NCBI RefSeq assembly: GCF_032884065.1
Contig: NC_088883.1
Span: 24,547,637 to 24,611,636, forward strand
Direction: 5' to 3'
DNA length: 64,000 bases
Source: Artemia franciscana
Lineage: Eukaryota > Arthropoda > Branchiopoda > Anostraca > Artemiidae
The notes beneath the pieces were generated by a model. It made no database searches. It was not told where the DNA came from and saw only the letters and a program-made list of their open reading frames with translations. A program made the position numbers and the translations under genes. Of the stretch, positions 35,056-47,629 are shown in pieces; position 1 is the stretch's first letter, and every line of letters begins with the position of its first letter.

Positions 35056-35992
35056 GATCCAGTTGAATGGAAGCTTTGTACAATCCTGTTCCCATCTTGG
35101 TCTCAATATGGTTCTCCACACTTTATCAACAAGAGTCGAAATCCTGCACAGGAATCTCAAGCCTATTACCTCCGACTGATTATATATTCATGCCTGCAAA
35201 GATTATGCTACTTCGGGGAGGCCCAATTCATGAATTGCCAATTCATAATAGGTAACTTAGCTAGGAATAGGCTTTTAAGCTCGCCAAAACAAACCAAACC
35301 CAGAATAATTGTCCATTCGTCCGAATCCAGTGCTACTGCTGTCTCGTTTACTAGGCTATAATTTCCTCCAGGGGTGCCATTCCTCATAGTCACGTCCAGC
35401 GCTGTTAACGGTCGCAGCTTTGGTTAGAAAAACTCGTGAAAGTTCCACCCTGATGCCATTATGTGGCCACGCAAGCAGAATTTCTTGTCGGGGATAGGGA
35501 TGGAGAAGTGAATTCATGACGGATCAGAGACCCCAAACCATCTCACGACACCGGAACAGCTCCAATCTTTTATACCCATCCTAATCCTTGTTAGGGCATT
35601 CATAAAGATGATAGGTTGGCTGATATTGTGTTTTTGCCCTCGGTCGAAATTAACGGTCGAATAAAAAGCCACGAACAAAATATCACGCTTTACGCCATGA
35701 AGATGATAGGCTGCCAAAAATTGTGCTTTCTAGCCATCAGACAGAATTAATGGTCGAACAGTTTATGCCATAGAAGACAAAAGCTCACGTTTTACGTCAT
35801 AAAGATGATAGGTTGGCGAAAATTGTGTTTTGAACAAAGGGGCTTCGGCACAAAAATGTTTTGCATCGATAGTCCATATATCGAAATTAACAATCGAACG
35901 AGAAGCCGGACGTTCAGGAAATTTACCGTAAAATAATTTAGTCAAGTTTTTTTTTCGCCATGGATTTTTCTGTCATTACCTAGACAGTCATG

Positions 35993-36700
35993 GGATTTTC
36001 AATCGGTTTTTTCTGCCTTGCTTAGCTGTGGACCTTAGTCTTAGCTCAATGGAACTGTGCTTAAAAAGGTGCTGTTGTTGTGTTTTCAAATCTCTGAGCT
36101 CTTGGGCTTTGGCCTTTGAATTCCCATGCAAAATACTTTGTAAGCAATTTAGGTCAGTCTAAATGCTAGCAGATAATATCCTCAAGAAGAGCTTCGGCCT
36201 CACCTTATGGTTTGGCCATTGGCGCTAGAGCCTGAGTGGAATGTTTTGTAAAATGCCTAATAATCTAGCCTCTCACCCGAAGGGGAGGGGGGACACATGC
36301 CTACCCCCCCCCTTTCTCTTTAAAAAAAGTCTGCTTATGAAAAAAAGAAGTGGTAAAAATGAATATTGTTGAGTGAGCACACCGTGGGATTTCTGTTTTA
36401 ATTTATTGATGGATTGTATTATGGTTCTCAAAGACGGCTATTCGTTCTGTAGCCAAAATGTCGCCTATATTTTAATTTAATCCCTAATCTATTGATGGAT
36501 CCCTTGATAAATCCTTCATTTAATCTATTGATGGATTGTATTATAATTCTCAAAGACGGCTATTTGTTCTGTAGCCAGAAATGTTCGTCTGTGTTTTAAT
36601 TTAGTCCCTGTTTTCAGGAAATTCTTCCGTAACTTCTCGATTTTCGTATGATCTTAACGTATCCGTCCTACCCCTTTTCTAGTGCATGCTTACATACGTG
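35993..36700. other. Unassigned, with a 122-bp tandem pair
   Basis: No gene recognised. ATTGATGGATTGTATTAT with a following AAAGACGGCTATT block occurs at 36,405 and again at 36,527. Confidence 0.5.
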
Positions 36701-37512
36701 ATATGGCAGAAAAGTAATGAGATTGACTTTTTACTTAACAAAGTTTTATTTCGTTGAAACGTTAATGTTATTCCCTTCAAAGTGTTTCTTTGGGGCAGCT
36801 ACACACCAATGGAGGCGTGGTTCCCATTGTTCTTTCCAACGCTGGAAGTCTTCAACTATTATGGACTACACCATATCTGTTGCAGTCTTTTGGGTGATTT
36901 CAAAAATCCCAAAATGACGGTTTTTGATGACATTTTTAGTTTAAGAAAAAGGACGAAGTAACAGGGACTGAAGTCAGGGGAATAGAGAACCACAGGGATT
37001 CCTTTCGAGGAAAGAAATTTTGTTATGGGGATGACAAGATAGAGCAACCATTTCTCTGCAATGTCTGGTCTCATGGGAATAGTCCTTTTTTGAGCCTTTG
37101 AAGGATGTCTTTATAAAAAAAAAATCATAAATCCGTTGGAAGTAATTGCTCACTCAACATTTTCACTGTTAAACGAAAATCTGATCTCACAGGAACTAGG
37201 ACACGTTCAATGTTGTCGTCCTAAGTCGAAGTTGAAGGCCCACCTAAACGCTGTTCATATTCAACATTTTCTCCACCTTCCAAAAATATTTTATCCCAGC
37301 GGAAAACTTGAGCTTGGGAGGAAGAATGATTCCCATATGACTGTTCTAACTTTATTAACGTTACCGTTGGTGATTCTCCAGGCACAACGTTACTCCAAAT
37401 TCCAATGTTCCGTTTTGCGCGACGCACCACGAAACACAACTTTGCTAATCGCAGTCTCAAAATTCACATAGTTAACAGGCGGAGTAAAAACTCGAAATAA
37501 GCCATGGAAACA
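36701..37512 (-). mobile_element. Mariner-family DNA transposon, inverted, internally deleted
   Basis: Minus strand. It contains the HTH part seen in copies A and B (37,136-37,471) and also the C-terminal catalytic part missing from them: GIPVVLYSPDFSPCYFVLFL. In mariners the usual motif is YSPDLAPCDFFLF, whose Asp is the third catalytic residue; here it is Tyr. The 3' terminal repeat TATGGCAGAAAAGTAATGAG starts at 36,703. The middle of the transposase is deleted. It lacks about 100 bp of the 5' end. Confidence 0.8.
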
Positions 37513-37984
37513 GTGCTTCCACTTTTTTTTTCTGAAAATCAGTAACGACTCCAAAAAAGTCGGGAGATTATCGGGAGGTTTTTTTTAAGTCGGGGAAAAA
37601 AATAGGAGGTTTTAAACAGCTTTTTTGTCTCACATACCATTTGTATTGGTGGTAAAAATGTCAGTAATAGAGAGACAGAACAAAGTAGAATCGAAAATAT
37701 GTTTTAGAGTCTTAAGTCCGGTCTTCACCTCCCGGAACTTCCGGAATCTGGGCTTCCAGATTATTCTTTGACGTCTTCTTCTTCTTGCATCTCGAATATG
37801 AACTGGTCCGAAAGTATATCAAAATCATCCGGAAAAAAGGGGCTTTTGAACTTCCAGATTTCCGGAATTTTGAAGTATCGCAGAAGAAATTCAAAAAAAA
37901 TCTCGGAAAATCTGGGAACCCAGATTCCGGAAGGTGAAGACTTATTATTACTCCAAAATCAGCTATCAACAAGGAACAATGTTT
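37513..37984. other. Unassigned, with an imperfect inverted repeat
   Basis: GTCTTCACCTCCCGGAAC (37,722) faces TTCCGGAAGGTGAAGAC (37,932). GGAATCTGGG and its complement are also present. No gene. Confidence 0.5.
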
Positions 37985-38430
37985 CTTTCATACAAAACTT
38001 ATGCAAACTAAATGGTTTTATCCTTCCTTCCAACCCAGACAAGAACGACCTGCTTTCCGTGTAGCCCCAGACAGTTGGCCAAAAAGGACAATCTTCGGTA
38101 ATCTGTCATCCGTAGAACGTAGCCTAGCCATCTCAACCTTTCTTTCATTATAGCCCCAGAAAGTGGGATTGAACCACACTTTTCGTACAACCTACTGTTT
38201 GAAATACGGTCAGTCAGCCGGGTACCCAGAACAATCCGTAGGCAATTTCTCTGGAAAACATCAAGCAAATTTTCATCTGCTTTTCGGAGTGTCCATGCTT
38301 CAGAGCCATATTTGACCACTGTCATCACTGTAGCTTCCAATATTCTAATCTTGGTTTGTAGACTTATCTTTCTATTCTTCCGACCTTTTTTTAACTGTGA
38401 AAAAACACCCTGAGCTTTAGCTATTCTACT
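37985..38430 (-). mobile_element. LINE ORF2 C-terminal fragment, better preserved
   Basis: Minus strand: MEATVMTVVKYGSEAWTLRK, FQRNCLRIVLGTRLTDRISN, IPLSGAIMKERLRWLGYVLR. This is the YGSEtWTL...clR.iLG...DRIsN...RlRWLGHvlR signature following the RT of several LINE clades. Open for 110 codons. Confidence 0.7.
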
Positions 38431-38451
38431 TTTAACATCTTCACTGCTCCC

Positions 38452-39185
38452 ACCACTACTGTACAGTTGTATATCTACAAAAAAGAAGCAATTTTCCTAG
38501 TTTCATAGTTTTATACATTCCGATAACTCTATCGGAATGTTCTCAAATTTTGAGAGCAAAATGACTACTGTACAGATGTATATCTATAAAATAAAGAAGC
38601 ACTTCCTAGTTTCATAGTTTTATACATTCCGATAACTTTATCGGAAAGTTCTAAAATTTTGAGAACAAATGACCACTTTACAGCTGTGTATCTATGAAAA
38701 AGAAGCTATTTTCCTAGTTTCATAGTTTTATACATTCCGATAACTCTATAGGAATGTTTTCAAATTTTGAGAACAAAATGACCACTGTACAGTTGTATAT
38801 GTACAAAAAAGAAGTTATTTTCCTAGTTTCATAGTTTTATACATTCCGATAACTCTATAGGAATGTTTTCAAATTTTGAGAACAAAATGACCACTGTACA
38901 GATGTATATCTATAAAATAAAGAAGCACTTCCTAGTTTCATAGTTTTACACATTCCGATAACTTTATCGGAAAGTTCTAAAATTTTGAGAACAAATGACC
39001 ACTTTACAGCTGTGCATCTATGAAAAAGAAGCTATTTTCCTAGTTTCATAGTTTTATACATTCCGATAACTCTACCGGAATGTTCTCAAATTTTGAGAAT
39101 AAAACGGTCAAGGTATAGTTGTATATCTATAAAAAAGAAGTTATTTTCCTAGTTTTCATAGTTTTATACATTGCGATAGCTCTAT
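38452..39185. repeat. Satellite array, 109-bp monomer x about 6.7, trimeric higher order
   Basis: TTTCATAGTTTTA blocks recur at 38,501, 38,610, 38,718, 38,827, 38,936, 39,044 and 39,154. Monomers 1, 4, 7 resemble each other, as do 2 and 5 (AAAATAAAGAAGCACTTCC) and 3 and 6 (CAGCTGTG...ATGAAAAAGAAGC), giving a period of 326-327 bp. Each monomer holds inverted repeats: CATTCCGATA/TATCGGAATG, TTCTCAAA/TTTTGAGAA and CTGTACAG. Confidence 0.95.
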
Positions 39186-42100
39186 AAGATCTAGAATTAA
39201 TCATAGGTGAAATGAAAACATGCAAATCTTTTCTTGATAATCCATACTTAATACATTTAAAATCAGTGTTTATAAATCATAATTTGCCAGGTGCTTATTT
39301 TCATCATTCATTTTCAACACCATGGTCAAAAAGTGTTATCAAAGGAATCTAGAGAAGGGAAATGTATTTATTGGATGATCTAAAGTTATAAAAGAATATA
39401 GATGAATTTGAAATCATGATTAATAAACTGGTAAAATCATCTAAGTATAGAAAATTAGCATGTGATATAGATGAAATTGTAAAATTCAAAGTTATGTTCA
39501 AATATAGAGAAATGTTTTATAATAATATCCAAAATTGTTTTAAAGGTAATGCAGAATTGGTTATTCACTTTTATAATACAATGAGAATATATACTTTAAG
39601 AAATTAAAATTTAATAATATATTGAAACAATTTATCATTATATACAATAGTAGTTATGATCAAAAATTTATTTAATCTGAATCAGTGAATAATAAGTTTT
39701 ATAATAGAGGTATAAAAATATATGTAAAGTTTGTTCATAATATACTATCCGGTTAAGAATACTTCAAAAATGTTAAAATTGTAAAGGAAAAGATAATATT
39801 ATTAGAAGATGTAGCATTTGGTATGATAATGATATACAAGAATTGTCGTATGCAGTAGAAATATACAGATTAAATGGATCAAAGGAATATATTAGAGATG
39901 CATATTATAATTATGCTTTCTCTCTTCATCTAAAAAGAACACTGAATGCAATTAAAGAGAAATACAAATATATAAAGGATAATAGCGTTTTTGGATATAG
40001 ACTAATAAATAAAATAGAAATAAATAGTTATCTTTCTCATAAAATATTTAAATAATTCATTAATGTATATATAAAAGTAGTTGAAAATGATATTCGGAAA
40101 TTGGGAATACAAAATTTTTTATGATTATTACTATTATTTTGAATAAATTGTATGAATTATTAGGTTTCTTTAATTATTTTAACATTATTTTAAATAGTGT
40201 TTGTTTCAATACATGATAATCAGTAATTAAATATTTATTAAAAATATTATATATCGTTGAAAAAAAAGTTATATTTTTAAAACTAAAATTTACAGTATTA
40301 TTTAACTACCATGTTTTAATGTGCTTTTTTATTTCTATGTTGCATATTGATTATTATGTTCTTGTATTATAAATTAATACTTTAGAGTGAGTTATTTATT
40401 ATCATATAATGACTTTTTTAATTTTATATTTGTGCAAAAGTTCGAATCCCTCTACTATATTATATTTTAGAGTATTAAAATTTAATGATTTTTCTTATTA
40501 CTATGATTAATAGAACAATATTCCGTCTAAATTTTGGTGATTAATAAACCATTTCTTCATATACCTTATTTAAAAATTTTATTTTAAATATTGATCTAAT
40601 TTTTATAAGTAATTGGTTCGAATCCCAGTATTTACTTTTTTTGTTTAATAATCAATAAAATAATATTATGCTATCAAAAACATATTATATGATATTTATA
40701 TATTCATAAGAATACATAATAAATTAAATGGTATAAAACTTGCAATTTAAAATACTTTATTTCTATAAATTATGTATAAAATGCACTAATAAAATATATC
40801 TCGAGATTTAAGTTTATATAGTTATATAAAAAAATTAATAATTTCTAATATTTATTAACATTGTTAAAATAACATTGTAATACAATCAATAAGAATAAAT
40901 TTATATCATCAATGTGCAAAATTATATTAAAACTGTGTGTTAGCGTTTAAAGATTTCTTTTATTGAAGTAATGAATGATATGATAAATATATGAAATTTA
41001 TTTTAACTAGGTAAGAAATAGTAATCAAATAACTAAATAATTTTAAATAACAATAAAAGACTTCAACTTTACATATAGATTTAAAAATAGATCAAATATA
41101 ACCTGAATAAATCCATAATGTTCACAAAAGGTAATAAAAGAATAATTTTTAATGACATTTTATTATGTAAATATTATTATAAAAGATGTAAATATTATCA
41201 GTAAAATAATCTAGTCGCATTTAAGTTTAAAACAAATAAATGTCATATTGAGATTCAAACCTGGTGTTTAAGGTAAAGTTAAATTAAACATACTGATAGA
41301 TAAATGAAACAGGATGGTGATCAAAATTATTATCTATTTTAATTAATAAGGATCTTTTTTTATCAGTAGCCTACAAATAATAAAAACTGGTATCATATAT
41401 TGTAGAAGAATTCTTTTAAGCGTTAGAGTAATAATAACAATTATAGGAAAATATTTTTTCACTGCTAGAAAAACTTTCTCAACTCTATATTAATGATTAT
41501 ATTTTTTTAAATTTGAACTAATTAAATTATACCAAATTAAGTGATAACTAATTTACATACTGATTTAAAGAAATTAAATGATATTTTTATTCTTAAATTC
41601 GTATATATTCTATTAAATGTTTTTCTACAATGGCAACTTATCGACAAAATAGAAGAATACAAAATCTTTAGCTAACTTATATTATATAATCTATATTTAT
41701 ATATTAATATAATATATCATAACGCAATGAAAACTTTATTTTGTCTCTTTTAAGTTGTAAATGTTTATCCTTGTAGCACAATATAACAATACAACTAGTT
41801 ATAAATAGAATTATAACATTTAAACAGGTGAATACAATTGCCTCTTCTTAATTTTTTTAACCTTCTTTGGTATAATTTTTTGTCTTCATATAAAAATATT
41901 ATTATAAAAATGTGCAAATATCAAGATTCGAACCAGGAATTGTGTTTTTGGAACAAATTGGTTTTTTTGTAAGGAAATCTTTTTTTGATACAATAGAAAT
42001 AGTTACTATTTTTTTTTATATTTACTTAGTAAAATCTTTTGTATATACTAAATACTTGCTAATTCTATATATTAATAAATTTATTTATATATGATAAAAT

Positions 42101-43970
42101 TTTGTTGTTTTGTAAGATAAAATAATAAAATGTTTTATATAATTAATATATTACCATAGAAGTTTTAAAATCAAATAAAATTCATATGTAGACGCATGTT
42201 CAAATCTCCATTTGACAGTTTCTATGTATTTTTTCTAATTTATTTTTTATAGAATGTTATTAAATAAACTAAATATTTGCTATGATTTTATAATACTCCT
42301 TAATTTATCGTTCAATATCTAAATAAAAAATATTAATTATAGAATTGTGTTTTAAACAAAAATAATATAGAACTTTAGTATTATACGATATTTAATTAGA
42401 GAAGAAATATATTAAACGATATAAAATAGAATAAAGTTTGTATAAATCAATTACTAGTAATTATATAATTAACTACATAATATCCATGTGCGTTGCACCT
42501 ACAGTTTTTGCTATAAAATCTAAACCTATTATCTAAATAATTACAAATATATACTAGTCTACAATGTGAACTCTTTGGATCACAGAATATTTGATGTAAA
42601 ATAATAACTATAATAAATATTTATCTGAAAACAATTTTATAAATTTAAACAGATGTAAAATGGTAGCAGATATTACTCAATTTGGATTATAAAAAAGTCA
42701 TTCAAATAAATATACAAAATGAATTTGTAACAGGTTATAGATCTAGATTTAATATAAAAAGGAATGATCTTGTTGTTTAAATTGAAACAAGTAAATATGT
42801 AGCACGCAAACAGATATGAAAAAAGTAATAACAAAAATATACTAATTTGTAGAATGACCCATAAACAAAGAGAATTTTTGATAGAACATAGAGAGAAAGT
42901 GTTTCAAAATAGCATAATGATTCTGTAAATAATACAAGTTTATATATGTTATATTCTAAGTTATAACATATAAGTCAAATAACATTTTTGACCATAATAA
43001 ATATTATATTAATGTGATTTGTTATAATTAAATTCTTTAGAACATTTTATCCTTTAACCAAATATAATATAATGGTTAATTTTGATATAAAAACCCGTTA
43101 AGTAAGATACGAATGGCATTATATTGTTAAATCTTATTTTTTTAAATACATCTTCATACATTTTTCCAATAATATGTAATATTATAATATTAATTTTAAG
43201 TGTTTCTAAGGGTTGTTCATTAACAAAGTGTGTATTTAATGTAAAAAGTAGAAAAGATAAATCTATTATTCATAATTGTATTATTGTTAATTGTGGAAAA
43301 ACTTGTGTTATTTTTATAGCTATATTTTATGTTGTGAAATCATTTTTAGATAAAAAAATAAGTTAAAGATTATATTTTAATCTCATATTTATTGATATTC
43401 TTATGCTAATTTCTTGATGATATAATTTGTTAAAACCAAATAATTAATTTTCTGATTTAGTACCGAAATATAATTTTCATTAAACTTATTATGTATATTA
43501 TCAAACGAATAATTGATTTACGTGTTATTTTATGATTTTTCAAAAAATACTTTATTTAGTTTATATTTCTTTATGTAATTTACATGTGAATAAGAAAACA
43601 CAATGTTTGAAATATAGTTTTGAGTTTCTTAGAAACTTGAACTCAAATTGTTCGATAACAAAGTTCTATCGAAAAATGATTTAAGGAATAAATGGTTATA
43701 TTCTTGATAATCCTTATATGATAAAAGATGGTAAACAATAATTCATATAATTCACATAATTTCTGACTTTATAATAAGAAAGTAACACTTCTTAATTTTT
43801 AACATATTTATTATAAGATCATTATACTTATTATCTTAATAATAAGATACATATAAAATTTAATAATTTGTAATGAAATTGGATATTTATTTTTACTCGA
43901 GTACAACTCAGTAAATACTATTAATAAATTTATAAAATATGTATTCAATCTTCAATAGTAATATATTGTA
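39186..43970. other. AT-rich block, no recognised gene
   Basis: Base composition changes sharply after the satellite, to what looks like about 80 percent AT. Short plus-strand open frames at 39,416-39,607, 39,843-40,055 and 43,124-43,366 match no family I recognise and may be chance or decayed. Five GTTCGAATC-like B-box motifs occur at 40,440, 40,615, 41,250(-), 41,925(-) and 42,198. Confidence 0.5.
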
Positions 43971-46838
43971 AATATCATTATATTTTATATTATATATAAA
44001 TTTAAAAATTGCAAATACAATTTTGCTGTTATTCAAGCCTTAAAAAGTAAACATAATTACATGTTTCTTCATTTTTCTATGTATTTTTAAAACAATAAAA
44101 TAGTATTAAATATTTATTATTATATTTTTTTATTAAATATAAATATAAAATTAATTTTTATTATATTAAAAAAATTTTATAGCCACAAAGAAAGCAAATC
44201 CAAATAACTGTTATCAAAAAAAGTATTACCATAAATACCGAAGCTTGATTTGGTATCTAAACTAATCTTTAGAAAGTAATTTGAGCATATTATAATTAAA
44301 ATGCAGTTATATTTAACATCTCAACACATTATTATATGCTTAACATAAACAAGAGACACAGTGTCTATATGCAACAAGAATGTAAGATGAGTTAGACACG
44401 TTAGTTTTTTTAACAATAATATTTACTAAGAAAGTCTTGATTTGGGAATAAACATAGTAAAGGCAATTTTCGTCTTAAACAAGTGAATGGCATAATCAAA
44501 AACTGAGATTTATGTAATCCTGAAGAATTAACATACCAAAATTCCATGAAAATCATTCATTATAGATTAATAATGATTAAAGAGAAATTAAAAATTATAT
44601 AAGAAGTTGAAAACAAAACAATTATTGCTATATAATACAAATTATTAGAAATATAAATACAAAATTGTATTGAATAGTACAATAAGACAGCTGACGATAA
44701 TCTAAGAAATAGAATTTATGAATGACATAAAAATGACAAAGCATTTTTTAATTGTATTCAAATTGACCTTATTATAATTTAAGTGTTTATTTATTTTATT
44801 TAGCTTTCAATTGATCCCAGGTATTCTAAAACATTAAAGTGCACACTTACATTAAAATTGCATCAAAATAAAATCACCAATGGTACATTTTCATAATTTT
44901 TTATTAAGTGAATTTTACAATTCACTGTTTGCACATTATTTTATCGTACATCACTAAGTTTACAATGTTTTCTTTCACACCTATGCTTTAATTTTCATGT
45001 CTCTGCCCATTTCTCGAATTGAATTGATATATTATCTCTCTTGCTAATTAATGTCCGTTTTCAGTTTTTCACCTCAGAGTATTTTTTCTTTTAAAAATGT
45101 TACGAGTTGTTGAAGTTTGTAATGCTTTTTAAACGTTTGTTAAATTGTCGTATGAGTCGTTCGATTTAGATAGTTCTTAAAACCTCACTTAGCAAGTCGA
45201 TACACAAGTTATCAAATTAGGCTTATGTTGGGTTTCTATATAATTTGATGGAGGTGATCCATTGACAGTCGTATTCCTTGTTGGTGTCTACGAGAGTTTG
45301 TGGTGGGTGTACCTTCTCAGCTGAATATTGCGCCTTTTCAGGTCTTACAGGTTCTTGCTTCCATACAATTGGTATTATTTGAAGTGTCTTATCCTGGCTG
45401 ATAGCTGTTTGGTTGAATCATATGTGTGATGTTTAGATGTGATGTCAGTAGTTAGATGTGTGATGTTTAATCAAGTAGTTAACAAATTATTAACCAAGTA
45501 GTCATTGATTATTTTTAAAATTAAAGTTTAAAAACACAATGCTATTTTCACTTCTTTTGTCCAAATCATTTCATTTGATCTGTTCTAACCATCTTTTTTC
45601 ATTGAAATATTATCAATAATTAAAGACGTTAGTTAGTTATTTATCAAACAAACATCATTGTAATATGTTTTACCCTTGTAAATTACAGTGCTTTTATATT
45701 TTTTTTATAACGAATGTTGTTAAATCCATATTCATAAATTAATCTAAAATTATTTGTTGTTCGTTTACAGCAAATAAATAATAATTTAAATTATATAATA
45801 ATATTATTTTCTTTTTTAACCAATTATTGTAATAAATCTTCTTTTTATTTTATAAAAATTTTTTTAAATATTTAATTAAAAACAAACCAATCATTTAAAA
45901 TAAATATTAAATTACATTTAAATGACAATAATTTATTTTATTATTAATTGTAAGTTATTCTTACTTAATAAAGTGTGTGTGATTAAATTAAAGAATTCTC
46001 TATAAGTCCTTGAATATAGAGAACTTTGTTTATAATATTTTTAATAAAAGAATCATAGCAGATAAACAATTAAACGTTGTTCTGATTTTTCTTTAAAATA
46101 ATAATATATGAATATATACTATATCTAAATGTTATACCATTGTTCTATACTAAACTCTTTCTATTCCTAAAGACATCAATTAATTTTTTGATTGCTTTTG
46201 AGTTTTCTGCTTCAAAACTATTTCACGCGTATCACAAGGCTTTATTTAATCTAAGATTATTTTTAATGAATTTAACTATACCTTTTTAATGTCGCCTAGC
46301 CTCAGTCAGTTATAATAATTGTTTTATTTTCAGTTCTCTTATATAATTTTTAACATCTCTTTAACCTTTATAAATCTATAATGAATTATTTTCATTGAAT
46401 TTTGGTATATTGATTCTTCTAACTTAAATAAATCTCCTTTTCTCTGATTATGTCATTCACTTGTTTAAGACGAAAGCTGCTTTTACTATATTTAAGTTCA
46501 AATCAATACATTCTTAGTAAATATTGTTATCAAACAAATTAACGTGTCAAACTCATCATATATTCTTGTTGCATATAGACAAAGTATCTTTCGTTAAGGT
46601 TGAGCACATAATATTGTGTTGTGATGTTAATTACAACTCCATTCGAATATTAATGTGCTCACATTACTCACCTAAAGATTAGTCTAGAGACCTAGACAAA
46701 TTATAAATATTATTTTACTGTTTTAAAAATTCATTTAGAATACGGGAATATGTAAATATGTTTACTTTTCTGGTTTGAATGACAGCAAAATCGTATTTGC
46801 AATCTTCATTTATAAATTGGATAAAATATAATGATATT
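43971..46838. repeat. Long inverted-repeat structure, possible DNA element
   Basis: Left arm about 43,971-44,635 and right arm about 46,312-46,838 are inverted copies at roughly 75-80 percent by eye. Matched landmarks: TATATGCAACAAGAAT, CGTCTTAAACAAGTGAATG, TTGCAAATAC and ACTAATCTTTAG. The right arm ends exactly where foldback sequence (GGAGGAGGTGAGCCCC) starts. The spacer is about 1.7 kb and AT-rich except 45,230-45,420. No transposase recognised. Confidence 0.7.
45223..45417 (-). other. Higher-GC island with 64-codon open frame, unrecognised
   Basis: Minus strand, no ATG: QTAISQDKTLQIIPIVWKQE, PVRPEKAQYSAEKVHPPQTL, VDTNKEYDCQWITSIKLYRN, PT, stop. Its balanced composition stands out in an AT-rich surround. 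It may be an exon of an unknown or transposon protein, or chance. Confidence 0.25.
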
Positions 46839-47615
46839 TAGGAGGAGGTGAGCCCCTCATATGGGTAATAATTTCTTTGTTTTAAGTTTTAATGCTGCTG
46901 CTTACTTCCAGCTAAAAAAAAAACTTTTTTATATTTATTTTTTCATTGTTTTTTAAGTAATGCTAGTAAATACTGCGCTCTCTTGACGGAAATTGTCTTC
47001 CCGATGACAAACTCCTCGATAGAATGTTCCCCCAGCATATCCCTCTCTTCTCAACCCCTGCCTCAAACCAAAAAAATCCTCCTGAAAACGCCTGTACACT
47101 TCCTAATAACCATTACTATACATAAGCACTGGCCAAAGTTTTGAGCTTTTAACCCCTCCCATGGGGACTGTGGGGGAGTAAGTCATTCCCAAAGCCCTCT
47201 CGCAACATTCTAAGACAACTGGGTCGATACGATCACCCCTGGGGATAAAACATAAAAACAAACAAACAAATAAACACGCATCCGTGATCTGCCTTCTGGC
47301 AAAAAATATAAAATTCCACAATCTTGTAGATAGGGGCTTGAAACTTCTACAGTAGGGTTCTCTGTTACGCTATATCTGGTGGTGTGATTTTCGTTAAGAT
47401 TCTATGACTTTTAGGGGGTGTTTGCCCCTATTTTTAAAATAACCCAAATTTTCTCAGGCTCGTAACTTTTGATGGGTAAGACTAAATATGATGAAACTTA
47501 TATATTTAAAATCGGCATTAAAATCAGCAATAAAACAATCACCCATTTTTTAGAGTTTTGTTTACTATTGAGCCAGGTCGCTCCTTACTGCAGTTCGTTA
47601 CCACGAACTCTTTGA
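46839..47615 (+). repeat. Foldback-family member with terminal hairpin
   Basis: Reads GGAGGAGGTGAGCCCCTCAT to the terminal hairpin CAGTTCGTTACCACGAACTC (47,591-47,610) and TTTGA. This is the right-hand end of the element in the opposite orientation to 31,457. Confidence 0.75.
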
Positions 47616-47629
47616 AAGGTTCTGTAAAC

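Larger units (their letters stand above)
21215..35992. repeat. Segmental duplication copy B
   Basis: Counterpart of 4,488-18,190, longer because of a 1,709-bp insertion at 31,457-33,165 and a repeated LINE tail at 29,466-30,296. Ends at CAGTCATGGGATT, where copy A continues with different DNA. Contains foldback members at about 21,215-21,925, 22,680-23,300, 25,990-26,930, 27,225-29,360 and 30,297-30,895. Confidence 0.9.

Noticed and set aside
38452-38700. Hammerhead ribozyme in the satellite monomer
   Set aside because: Palindromes are present but no CTGATGA plus GAAA pair in either strand.
38452-39185. CRISPR-like array
   Set aside because: Repeats are contiguous 109-bp monomers without spacers, in animal DNA.
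40440-40627. Functional tRNA genes at the GTTCGAATC motifs
   Set aside because: T-stem flanks do not pair and no acceptor or anticodon arm can be drawn.
39186-46838. Mitochondrial or plastid insertion
   Set aside because: No organellar gene, rRNA or complete tRNA recognised; AT richness alone is not evidence.
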